From: Colius striatus
Taxonomy: Eukaryota; Chordata; Aves; Coliiformes; Coliidae
Assembly (NCBI RefSeq): GCF_028858725.1
Contig: NC_084759.1
Location: 137,374,171 to 137,438,170, forward strand
Reading direction: 5' to 3'
DNA: 64,000 nt
The notes below the pieces were generated by a model. The model was not told the DNA's origin, ran no database searches, and saw only the letters and a program-made list of their open reading frames with translations. This document shows, in pieces, positions 28,905 to 39,700 of this stretch (position 1 is the first letter of the stretch; each line of letters opens with the position of its first letter). A program made the position numbers and the translations under genes.

Positions 28905-29900
28905 GTGCCCCAAAAGCCCTCTTGGGAAGAGATTTGCTGGAACAGTTGGAAGCTACAATTAAATTTGAAAATGTCACATTAGCTTGGAGGTGAATGATCA
29001 ATGAGCCTGTTATTAACTAATATTGATACAGAAGGAAACATTAGCGAGGACATCATGAACCAAGTATATCCAGGAGTATGGGTATACCCAGAAGGGAGAA
29101 AAATGCCCCACCAATGGAGGTAAAACTTCAAGAAGGACAAGAGCCAGTAAAAATTAAACAGTATCCCTTAAGAAGGGAGGACAGGGAAGGGATTCAACTG
29201 ATAACAGATAAATTCTTGCAATTAGGACTATTAAGGGAGTGTGAGTCTAGCTTTAACACTCCCATATTACCAGTCCATAAGCCGGATGGGTCTTATCGGA
29301 TAGTCCAAGATTTGCGGGCAGTCAATAGAATAACTGAGGACATCTACCCCGTGGTAGCAAATCCTTATACCTTGTTAACTGTGCTTACACCAGACTCAGT
29401 TTACTGTTCTAGATTTCAAGGATGCCTTCTTTTGCCTCCCTTTCCATGAAGTCAGACAGAAAATATTTGCATTCAAATGGGAAAGTCCTAAAATTGGTCA
29501 GAAAACTCAGCTTACTTGGATGGTGCTGCCTCAAGGATTCCAAATAGCCTCACCATATTTGGCAAACAGTTAGCCAAAGATCTTGAATTATGAGAAGCTC
29601 CACCTGAAGAAGGAAAACTCCTGCAATATGTAGATGACATACTAATCACTACCAAAATGAAGGATGCCTATCTAACCTGGACAGTGAGTCTTTTAAATTT
29701 TTTGGGGCTCCAGGGTTATTGAGTATCCAAGAAAAAGGCTCAGCTAATCCAACAGAAAGTGACCTATTTGGGCCATGAAATTACTGTGGGACAAAGAACA
29801 TTGGGACAAACTAGGAAAGAAGCTATCTGTCACACACTAAGGCCACAAGTGGTAAATGAACTAGGAATCTTTTTTGGGAATGACTGGTGGGTGGTGTTGA
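28905..29900 (+). pseudogene. Class I (gamma-like) ERV protease end and reverse transcriptase
   Basis: The frame resumes exactly where 23,629 left off (GRDLLEQLEATIKF). RT follows: the open frame 29,078-29,449 has VKIKQYPLRREDREGIQ, SSFNTPILPVHKPDGSYR and VQDLRAVNRITEDI. A shift follows, with LDFKDAFFC-like codons at about 29,410 and MVLPQGFQIASP at 29,520. The catalytic YVDD box lies at 29,627-29,638. A thumb with YLGHEITVGQR-like codons sits near 29,768. YVDD and motif order identify class I. Frameshifts and stops are present. Confidence 0.85.
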
Positions 29901-30350
29901 CTGCAGATCTATAATTATGGACTGTTGGTTAAGCCTTTATACACGATGATGAACACAGAGCAAAAACATCTGCAATGTAATAAAGAAGCTGCACAGGCCT
30001 TTGACCAGCTAAAGAAAGCTCTGATGTTTGCCCCAGCCCTAGGACTTCCAGATGTGGATGCGACAGCAAAAGGTTGTCCTGGACGTTTACGGGCAGTTGC
30101 AGTTGTTGTGATAAACATTCAAGAAGCCTAGAAATTTACCCTGGGTCAGAATATGATGGTGCTGGTGTCCCACACAGTAGCTGTAGTTTTAGAAGCAAAA
30201 GGGAGACACTGGCTCTCTCCTGAAAGGTTCTTAAAATATCCAGCCACAATAGTGGAACAGGATGATATGGTCATTAATATTGTCAATCCAGCTTCATTCC
30301 TTAGCAGAAACTCAGGGGAATCAGTGCACCATGACTGCTTGGAGACTATC
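29901..30350 (+). pseudogene. Class I ERV pol connection region
   Basis: KPLYTMMNTEQKH (29,925 on) is followed by EAAQAFDQLKKALMFAPALGLPDVD, the usual linker between RT and RNase H, and later codons around VLVSHTVAVVLEAKGRHWLSPERFLKY and PASFL. It is interrupted at 30,350 by the solo LTR and resumes at 30,804. Confidence 0.75.
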
Positions 30351-30798
30351 TGTCCTGGTTTGGGCTAGGATAGGGTTAACTTTGATGAGGAAGGAGGAAG
30401 GGGTACAGCATGGGCAGCTGATCCAGGCTGGCCAACAGGTATTTGATACCATACTGACTTCATGACCAGTCCATATAGGCAGGGAGCTAGTTGGTGGCGG
30501 CACTGCGGAACCGCGAGTTCAGCTGCCAGTCGGGAGCGGTCGTGTTGGGTCCTGAGTGGTGAGCAACTGCAGCACGCACCATTCCTTTTGTATATCCCCT
30601 CATTTACTGTTATAACTGTTTTTTCTGAACTTGTTTCTTCTTATTTCCTCTTATTGTTGCTCTATTAAACTGTTCTTATTTCAACCTACGTGGGTTTTTC
30701 CCCTTTTTCTCTGGTTCCCCTCCCTCTTCCACCAGGAGGGAGAGAAGTGAGCGAGCACTCTCATGGCTCTTTGTCCCCGGCTGGACAAAATCACAACA
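30351..30798 (+). mobile_element. Solo LTR, family B, with target duplication
   Basis: A complete LTR of 448 bases from tgtcctggtttgggc to aaaatcacaaca. It is flanked by ctatc (30,346-30,350) and ccatc (30,799-30,803), a 5-base target duplication with one change. It has the TATA-like ccatatagg at 30,471, ATTAAA at 30,664 and the usual U5. It split class I pol and is therefore younger than that element. Confidence 0.92.
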
Positions 30799-30803
30799 CC
30801 ATC

Positions 30804-31439
30804 AAAGCAGTATATTCAAGTCACCTGGACCTCAAGGAGAGCCCTCTGGACAATGTGGAAAACTGGCTTACAGATGGGAACAGCTATGTCCTACAAGGGA
30901 GAAGATATGCTGGGTATGCAGTCATGACCAGTCAAGAGGTGATAGAATCGGGATCACTACCTACGGGAACCTCCACACAAAAGGCAGAAATAATTGCCCT
31001 TACTCGTGCTTTGGAGTTAGCAGGAGGCAGAGCTATTAACATTTATACAGACTCAAATTATGCCTTTGGAGTTGTCCATACTCATGGAGCAATTTGGAAG
31101 GAAAGAAGACTTTTAACCTCTCAAGGGAAGCACATAGAACATGCTGAAGAAATTTTAAAACTACTTGATGCCATTCAACTGCCTCAGAAGGTGGCTATTA
31201 TGCCTGTCAGGGGGCACCAAAAAGTAAGCTCAGAGCTGGAAAAAGGAAATGAGCTGTCGGACAGAGAGGCAAAACAGGCTGAAAAAGGAGAGGTAAGGTT
31301 TGAGGAAGGTTTGATTCCAGATGGACAAATCTCCCTGGAAAGTAAGCCAAACTATATTAAAGAGAACAAGAAACTGAACTTAGATCTAGAAGGAACATAT
31401 AATGTGGAAGGATGGGCCCTACCCCACAAGGAAAATTAA
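30804..31439 (+). pseudogene. Class I ERV RNase H
   Basis: A well preserved frame, open to 31,439 and fused upstream to LTR read-through. WLTDGNSYV holds the first Asp, STQKAEIIALTRALEL the Glu, and IYTDSNYAFGVVHTHG the second Asp. VRGHQKVSSELEKGNELSDREAKQA holds the His and last Asp. All four RNase H carboxylates (D, E, D, D) are present. The upstream part of pol is broken, so no intact polyprotein exists. Confidence 0.85.
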
Positions 31440-31725
31440 TCATTCCCACTTACTTACTATGGCCTTTAGTGAGGGAAGAACACAAAAAGGGACACTGAGG
31501 GGGACAAGGCTCTGCACAAACATCTGATCAGGCAACTTATAGCCAGGAATTTATACAGTACTGTAAAACAAATAATTCAACAATGCGATCTTTGCCTCCA
31601 AACTAATCCAAAGAACACTCCTAAAACCGAGATGGGTCAAATTGGCAGAGGAAATGGGTCTGGACGACAATGGCAAATTGATTTTCAGAACTCCCAAGAA
31701 AAGGGGGGTACCTCTGCATATATAA
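31440..31725 (+). pseudogene. Class I ERV integrase start, truncated
   Basis: A zinc-domain remnant (a His pair near 31,480-31,490, then QQCDLCLQTN near 31,580) is followed by GSGRQWQIDF, which holds the first catalytic Asp near 31,675. The similarity ends about 31,720. The rest of integrase, env and the 3' LTR are absent. Stops at about 31,437 and 31,498. Confidence 0.7.
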
Positions 31726-32879
31726 AATGGATCAATACATATCCATATCTATACCTATATAATGCTTTAGCTATATACACAAATTAAAATTTTGTCTGTG
31801 GACCAAGTTAATTGGGCAGCCAGTCTAGCCGATGTTATGTGGGCATGACAGTGGCAGAAAATGTCAACCACCAAATCACAAACCTGTATGAAAACACACA
31901 GAAAATGATGCTGTCAAAAGAGGGCAGTCTCCATGTATGTAGTCAGAGGGGGCTTCCTTTTTTTGACATACTCCTGAATAAGTTCCTCAGGGTCGCAGGT
32001 CCTGCCAGACAAATTACTGGGCAGTATCACACGGGCCATGTAATTATCAAACATTCACAGAGATTAATTGTTGGTTGCACCTTGATTAAATAGACATTGA
32101 TGAAATAGACATGGATGAAATAGACATGGATGAAATAGACATGGATGAAATAGATATACTAGGAGTAAGCAGCAGTCACACACCATTCATGACCCAAAGG
32201 ATGTATCTGATGATGGAGGGTTGCACATTCTTCTGCACCACGTGCTGCCTGTCTGCAGCCTGGACATGGCCCTACAGGGTGCTTGCCAGAGAATGCCTAA
32301 AGGCTGAACTTTATCTTCCAGCTCTTGTACCGTCTGCAGATTCACACCCAAACTTTGTTCTTTGACAGACCACAATCCACCCAGTTTCTCATGGGTCTAG
32401 CAGGGCTCTGCCAAGGGCAGCGTGTTCACTGGCAGCCCTCCTTCACACCCTGAATGATGGTCCAGTGCCCTGGGAGCCATGCACATGGAGCTGAGGAGTG
32501 TGGGGTTAGCACACACAGGCCTTCAACTTCCAGCACCTGGTCTCAGGTGGGCTGGGCCTTGAAGGAGTAATCCCCCATTAAGCATTAAATTTGGCATATT
32601 TCACCAGTGGTATTAAAGGGCTTTCCTGCTTGGCTGTCATCCATGATAGACTGGAGCACTCCTGTACTTCTCATTGCACTCCAGCTGTAAGAATCTTCTT
32701 GATCCACTTTGTCTGCTCCCCCTTCTCCCTGCTGCCCAATACGTTAATATCACTCATCTTGGTGCAATGAGATGTGTTTCTATTTATTAGGGTCTAGATA
32801 TCTTAACAGACAAGCTATAGAAGAGCCATAATCCATTCCTTATATGCTAACCCTTTAACCGTCCGTCCCCTCATCCTGT
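31726..32879. other. No gene recognised, contains a 15-base minisatellite
   Basis: No known repeat or coding signal apart from the minisatellite at 32,084-32,157. Short frames such as 31,812-32,093 look accidental. This stretch separates the ERV graveyard from the CpG island. Confidence 0.5.
32084..32157 (+). repeat. 15-base minisatellite, about five units
   Basis: gatgaaatagacatg is repeated three times, preceded by one variant (gattaaatagacatt) and followed by a partial copy. One frame reads as repeated MDEID, a chance product of a unit length divisible by three. Confidence 0.95.
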
Positions 32880-33640
32880 TCCCAATGCTGAGGGAAACTG
32901 AGGAGCCGCTAAAGTTAGACCATCCCCCTCCAAAGGAGAGCGGCTTTAAAGAAAATCCGCCTCGTCGCCTGCCCGTCGCCTCGCCTTTTCCGCAGCTCCA
33001 GCAGCCCGCCCGCCCGTCCCCGCTCCAGCCTGCAGCCACTCTGTGCGAGCAGCCTTCGCCCCCAGCCCCCGTTCGCCTTCCTTACCCAGGGCGGCGGCAT
33101 CGTCCCGCACCGCCCCTCTGCGGGCAGACCCCATCGAGGAAACCAACATGGGTGAGTGGGTTGGGCTGCCTGTCGGGGCCGAGGAAGGCAGGGCCACGCC
33201 GCATCGTTGCCGGGCGGGCTCCTCTCAGCCCCGGCCGCGCTCCGCTGCCCTACCGCCTCGGCGCGCCAGTCCCAGGCCACCAGAGCCGCGTCCGCGAGGC
33301 GATAGCGGCCAAAGCCCCGGGACTCGGCGGCGTGCGGGGGGCAGCGGCGCATCCACACTGCCGCGCTGCCCCGTGCACGCTCCAGAGCGGCGTTTCCAGC
33401 AGTCTCCCACCCGCCGTGCTTCCTTATGGTCCCACTTGAGAGAGGCACTCGGGCTACGGGACGAGCCGCGTAAAATGCCGCGCGTCAGCGCTAGGGCTGA
33501 AAGGCAGAGGAGGAAAAGCGCGCATAATCTTACGGCCCTCCAGTGCGGTGGAGTCCCGCGCCGTGCAGCATCGGAGAGGTCTCCCGTCAGGGCGCAGCAG
33601 GCTGTGTAGGTCCCGTCGGTGCCGAGGTTACACAGTGCTG
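32880..33640 (+). promoter_or_regulatory. CpG island, likely promoter
   Basis: Sharply GC-rich with dense CpG (for example 33,000-33,320 and 33,440-33,600), against AT-rich flanks. It is the only such island in the window. There is no obvious TATA box; GC-box-like ccgcccc appears at 33,108. A Kozak-quality ATG on a splice donor lies inside it at 33,148, which points to a plus-strand promoter. Divergent transcription is possible but not shown. Confidence 0.8.
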
Positions 33641-33767
33641 TGGTCTTTCAGGCTTTTATAGGATTTTCATAGAAGAAAACATTCCTATTAATCATTTATA
33701 CTGTCAAACAAAAGACATGTTCACACGAGAAGTTGCTGCACTGCTAGATAAAGGCAAGGTCACACAG
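33148..33767 (+). CDS. Unrecognised gene start, two exons
   Basis: Exon 1: an ATG at 33,148 in strong context (aaccaacATGG) is followed at once by a consensus donor (G then gtgagt), so exon 1 codes for only Met and one base. Exon 2: after a gtctttcag acceptor ending at 33,651, the frame continues MGFYRIFIEEN, then INHLYCQTKDMFTREV and ALLDKGK. It can leave at a donor at 33,758 (aag then gtcaca) or 33,767 (cag then gtggta). An in-frame stop follows at 33,786. The 500-base intron and 36-39 codons are all I can see; later exons are not found. The match of phase across the intron and the CpG setting support a real gene. I do not recognise the protein. It could also be a 5' non-coding exon pair of a longer transcript such as one spanning IAPP. 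Confidence 0.4.
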
Positions 33768-33789
33768 GTGGTACTGTGTGGGAGCTGAG

Positions 33790-36700
33790 GACAGTCTCCT
33801 TGATTGCAGTTAGCTGTCTGAGTTTGTCCTGGGGCCAAGGGATGTTTACAGCACTGCACGGCCTAAAGGCAGGCCCAGCTGTACTTGCACCGCAGCGCAC
33901 AGCGGTGCCCTTGTATCGCTGACTGCTCCATGCACATGGTCCTTAGGTCAGCATCACTAGGTTGCTTGGAAGGGCTTTATGATTTGTGTATGCATTCTAT
34001 TGTCATTTCAGTGCATTCAAACACAGCACATTTATCAAATTTTGATGTGTTCTGTAATAAGTTATCCAGTATGTTAGTAGGTTTTCTTTTTTTCTGACAT
34101 GATTTCCTCTCAAAAAGCATTTGTGTGCCAAGCATTGTAATTTTGACATATTGGACTTGAAAATAAATTAACAGATAATGAAATACTAGCAAAATGGGAC
34201 GTTTTGTGTTGTCATAATATTTTTGTTAGTTGAAAGTACAGCAATTAGCAAAAGCATTCAAGAACTTGCCAGTGAAAATATATTGACTATAGTCAATATA
34301 GTTTTGCTTTAGTTTCTGTGAGTATGAGTAAACATGATTAATGAGGATCTCTCAGAGGTTTATTTTGGTATGGCTGTAACTGGAACATTAATCTTTGCTT
34401 TCCTTTGTTAGATGAAAGCATGATGAAAGACATGGGCCCCTGAAGAACACTTCAATCGTGAATGGTCCAATGCAGGCTAATATGTCCTTTCAGGAGCAGA
34501 CCTGGTCTCACTGGCAGCAGTTACAGCATGGTGGGGAAGCGTGCCCAGGTGCTGAGGGGCAAGCACCACACATGGCGTGTGCACATGGTTTTGGCTTGCT
34601 GCTTTCTGTGTGCTGCATGCAGGGCTAAAGGCAAACCCAGTGTGTTGGATTCTTCTGTCAAGCTGCAGGCTGGGAGCTGATGCCAGTCTAGTGATAAATA
34701 CATAGTTGCATATTAATTTACATATTAATTCTGCCCTAAGTTCAGTATTATGGGAGGAACTCCAGCTACAGCACTGTTTTGTTGACTCAACTTGTCCAGA
34801 GTGTAATTAGACCTAGTCCTTTTAATGAAATTGTTTATTTATAAGGCACATGTATGTGAATTTGAAGAAACATGTATGTAATTACATATGTGTGATTTGA
34901 AGAAACACCATGCAAGTTCCTGTACCATTTTGCAACACATTTTTTTGCAAGAGGACAACACACTTATTTTTAACCTCCTGGTGTGAAGGAGCCACTCATC
35001 TGCATGGGGAGTATTTTACCTCATTAATAGTATGTTTGTTCTGGGATTGATATATTTGCCAAATAAAATATTAATGTAACACCCTATGCATGACTTGGTT
35101 ATTATTATGTAAGTGCTAACCTTTTGTAATGAAGTCTTGGCAGCTCCCCATTTCTTTGAGATTGACTGGACAATAGCAAATACCTAAACAAGCTCAGAAT
35201 TGATAAACATTTGAGAAAAGACATAATATAGTTTCTTATAAAGACAATATGGTTTCTCGTCTTGCTGCTGTATCATTTGTTATCTTTCCCCCTTAATGTC
35301 TTTTCTTGCAGTGTGACATAATGGTTAAATGATTGTTCCCCACAGTTTCTGGGTTGTCTGATTCAAGGGAATTCACAAGCTCTTTGATAATGGAAGCTGC
35401 AATTCCCAAATTTCTGTCATTGCTTAATAAGGATGAAGAGGAATTGCAAGAGGGATGTGAACCTGTGTCCATATGTAGGCATCCTCATCAGTGCTTGGGC
35501 TAGTCTACAGTATCTTGTACTCCTTCCCCAGGGAGCAACTGTAACTGTTTAGCAGGGCACAAGCCCTGCTAGATCTGTTTTTTACCCTTCATTTGTGAAG
35601 CTTAACACATACCTTTTAGTTGTCACCAGTAATTCATGCTTTTGACTGTCAAGCGGAAGCTGTATGAAATGGAGGGGGAAAAAAAAGCTACAAAAGGAAT
35701 ATATAAATTGCCATCCTTGCCCAGGGAATAAAAAGCAGATAGGAAAGTGTGTACTAGAGATGTGAAAAACCCAGAAATGAGGAATCCCATGAGTAACATT
35801 TAAGGACTACCCAAGTCTTGTAGCTCCTAGCCACTCTGTAACCTGCCCTCTGTGCGTCAAGTGAAGAGCAAAATCATAGTTGGGATGAATATGTACCTAG
35901 ATACTGAATAAGGCCTGTGGGCTTACTCAGGATCCTCCCAGGATAAAGAGCACAGACAGTTTGAGTATACACAGTGAGGTGGTGTATAGCAAGAATGCAA
36001 GCTCAAATGTATGTAATTAATGGTAACCTTTTTTGTTATTGTTGTTATTCTTGGGTATAATACCTTTTTATTCTCTATCTGTAATTTATGTGGTTAAAGC
36101 TTGCTTTCCACCTGAAACATCCTGAAATAGAGATGACATCATTTATCATTGCCTCAGAAAATGCTCTGACAGTTCTGTTCTTTTACCTCATTATCAGGTC
36201 ACACTTGTGTCACTTCCCATTAATTACACCTGCCTTCGCCAGCCTTGATTAGTTCTGCCAATGAAATTTACAGTTTCAATGACTGTGACACTGCTCCCTT
36301 TACCAGCCACCCACTTCTCTTTGTCACCTGCACTGACCCTGGAAAGAATGTCATTGATGAGAAGGCTTTCTCTGAGTGGGTCAAGCACAGAGATACCTCA
36401 GCAAATTGTCTGACTTGCAAGTCAGCTTTGGGAAGTAACTTGCTTTTAGGACAGAAAATTTATTTTTCCCCATAGCTTAATTTATATATGTGTTTGTCCC
36501 TCTCTTTGCTGCTCTCTAGCATCACCTAGATAGCAAGCATCTTTCCATCTCATTGTTTCCTGGTGTCCTGAACACTTAGAAATTATGTTCCCAGAACAAT
36601 ACTTTCTCTGAACTATTAAAAAAAAATAGTCCTCTCAAAGGTGATAGAAATACTTTGTTGGCAGAGCAGCATTGAAGCATTGAATGAAAGCTTACGAGGA

Positions 36701-39700
36701 AAGCAGCCTAGCTTGTGGGGTATTGGAAGACACATGGTGCTGGGAGGACTCAGGCAGCCTGAGCTGTAAACATACTTGAGCTAAATTACCGACTGAGGGA
36801 TTTTTTTTTTGTCCTCCAAACATTTCAAAATTGATATATACTCTTTTAGAAGTGCTTTACTGAACATTGTGGAAATCAGGTTTGCTTTCCACAAAGCTAA
36901 CAGCAGAAATAGCTGCAGCTCATCTTTTCCTAAGTAAACCTACCCCTGTATCTGACCCTGTGTTTGGGCTGAGCTCACATTTCAAAAGCCTTTAAGGGAT
37001 AGATGAGTGAAAAACAGTTTGTCCTGCAAGAAACTTTGATATTTCAACCCACGTTTCCTCATAACTAGGAACCTGAGCCACAGGCCTGAGTAGGAAGCCT
37101 TATTCCCATATCCATAGCCAGAAGGCAGCAAGATTCTGCTGCAGGTTGCAACTTGGCAGGTCCGCAGCAGAAGCAAGTCCCATGGGCAGTCCTGAGCAGG
37201 GGATGGACCCATCCAGGAAGGCTGTTGGAGAGCAGCGGGAACCAGAAGGATGACATAAGGCTGGACACAGGCACACGTGTGGCATGGCACAGCACAGGCA
37301 AGGCTGGAGGCCCAGCCTGAAGTGAAATGGGGATCAGACCCATAGGTCATTAAGGCCTCCTTGCGCTGTTCACAGCCTCCCCAGCCTTAGGAGTGTACCA
37401 GGTCAGAGCCATGGAGCCAGGCCAAGGTTCTTGAAGCCAGATATGAGGAAGGAACAGAGCTTTCCTCAAGTTTCCCTGGAGGAGTATGTGGAACAGAAAA
37501 GCTGACCAAGAAGTCTAGGGTCCCTTGGAGCCAGATCTGTGGCCCTTGGGCTCTCAGGCAGATCCCATGCAGCCTGAGGGCCCAGCACTCAGCTCCACCA
37601 GCTGGAGCAACCCATGAGGTTGCTGAGCTACCCCTGGAGAGGGGACAAGCCTGGAGTCAATACACATGCAGGCTGTGCCTCTTATTCACCAGCACAGCCT
37701 CATGTAACTGAGTATGGAGGACAGCTCCTGGCTAGGCAATTATCAACAGCCCCAAGTACTGTATGTGATGAGCCAGGTCTGATGATGGACTGTTTAGAAT
37801 TATATTTACATTGTCTACCTTAAGATAAAGTGTGCCAAGAATATCAACCAAAATTGCACTCCTGAAAAAAAAACAGGTGTTTAAGGGAGTGAACCCGAGG
37901 ATGGAGGGTCAATGATCAGATGCTGCTGAATCAATGTATTGTGTAATTTAAACAAATTGCTAATTTTAAACTTCTCTAAGTCACAAACATATATACAGAG
38001 AAACTGTCATTTGTGAAAAATTGTTTAATCTAGAAGTAGATGTTAGCCATCTTTCTTTAACACATGAACTTTAGTTGAACTTGGCTCATAACATGAAAAC
38101 CACACCTCTGAGTATCACCCACTTCCAAGTGAAGACCCCTACCCACTGTGCATGTGTGGTAATTTCAAAATGTACTGTACCTTTAAATTGAAGTGAGCAA
38201 TTATTAAGTCAATTAGGATAGAGAATAACAAGAAATATGTAGTAGGTGGAACAAATGAACAAAAGTATGTGTAAAAATGTGTAACTTTGTAACTTAGATG
38301 TGCTAGATTTGTGGAATTATCACCTAGCATCCACCTTTGTACAAACATGAAATAAATAAATATCTTGGCTCTATGTGTAAGATTGATTTAATGCACACCA
38401 AGTATCAAACCTTGCTTGTGGGACAACAAGTCTGTCAGGGAATCTCACTAGGAGACACAACTACAAGGGAGGCCCAAGACCCATCCGCAGACAGATACAC
38501 CAAAGCCCAGCCAGATCTTCAGTAGAGTACCCAGACAGAAAGCATGAGGCATCACAGGTGAGGCCAGTCAGGGGAATTAATGCTTGTTAGTTCCTGACAG
38601 AAGTGTTTTTATCTGCATGCTTTTATTAATTTCCATTTCTTTGCACCTCTTGTCCATTTCCTGATCCTCTTGTCATGCTCATGGTGTATAAGCTAGTTCT
38701 GGTCTGCTTGCTGAAGTTGGGCAACAAGATCCTGACAAGATCAAGTCCAAATGTAATGCTGGGGGTACTTTGCTGCAAGAACTGGTGACAAAAGATGTTA
38801 TGAGACACCCTCAAAATTCTTTTCCTGCCTTCTCCCTGCAAAGCCTGCAGTCATCAACCAAGGAGGAAACTGTTAGTCTAGATGTAGTCAGAGCTACCCC
38901 TCATCCCTCTGCTTGTGGATCAAGAATTTTACCCTCTGCAATGTGGAAGAAATGATAGATAGTATGTAAGTGAATTTTGTGTATAATAATAAAACTGATG
39001 TTTCAAACATCTCATGTCTACGGATCAGTTTTAGCTATCTATCTTTAGCAATATCTCCCCAGTTGGTCCTAGTGATTGCCCTATGTTGATGTGTCCAGGC
39101 AGTTCAGATATATATCCACACATATATATGAGACTTTCACTGGTGACTTATTGATGTACGTATAATTCCCTCCAGGGTGATTTTCATCTATGATAAAGAT
39201 TTAACCTTTAATTTTTTGAGATTTTGTTCTATTTCCTGACTTGTCATGGTAGCACAAGGTAAAGGAAAAAACTTCTATCCATGCCATGTTTTTAAAAGAA
39301 TAGTTTAAAGCAACTAGCTTTTGAGTCTCTTTCCAAACCCGTTATGTTGGCAGTAGTTCTGACAGTAATAAGTTTTGATAGGTAAAACAAATAACATTTG
39401 GCCACATTTAGCTTAATAGTTCCCTTAATGTAGTCTTGTCATGGAGCTAAACTTGTTGATAAATGAAACCATCACAACTGAGACAGAAACTTCTTTTGTG
39501 AACTGCTTTGTATTTCTGTCATTTCTCCAGGGGCTTATGATGTAGTGCATCTTATACATTAGATTTATTTCCTGCTTTGCTGTCACAGAATTCCATTTGG
39601 TTTCTATGTAGCATTCTAAAACTCTAAAATCTTAATTTTATTACATTGCATGACTTCTTCCTACAACATAAAGGAGCGTGCTATGTGATGGTATCTGTAC

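Noticed and set aside
30690..30803. Start of the 249-codon frame at 30,690 as a real protein start
   Set aside because: The first 38 codons are read-through of the solo LTR U5; the true RNase H sequence begins at 30,804.
32093..32365. Frame with MDEID repeats as a repeat protein
   Set aside because: Product of a 15-base minisatellite; no flanking coding signal.
32914..33448. Minus-strand 177-codon frame as a PYROXD1 first exon
   Set aside because: Expected by human synteny, but the FAD-binding VVVGGGIAG-type motif is absent.
32885..33609. Several long frames on both strands in the CpG island (up to 188 codons)
   Set aside because: GC-rich DNA has few stop codons; composition is Ala/Arg/Pro/Gly-rich with no domain. 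Only the short ATG-donor-acceptor frame is kept.
36245..36475. 76-codon frame with several cysteines as a Kazal-like exon
   Set aside because: Cysteine spacing does not fit Kazal, and no splice acceptor or donor frames it.
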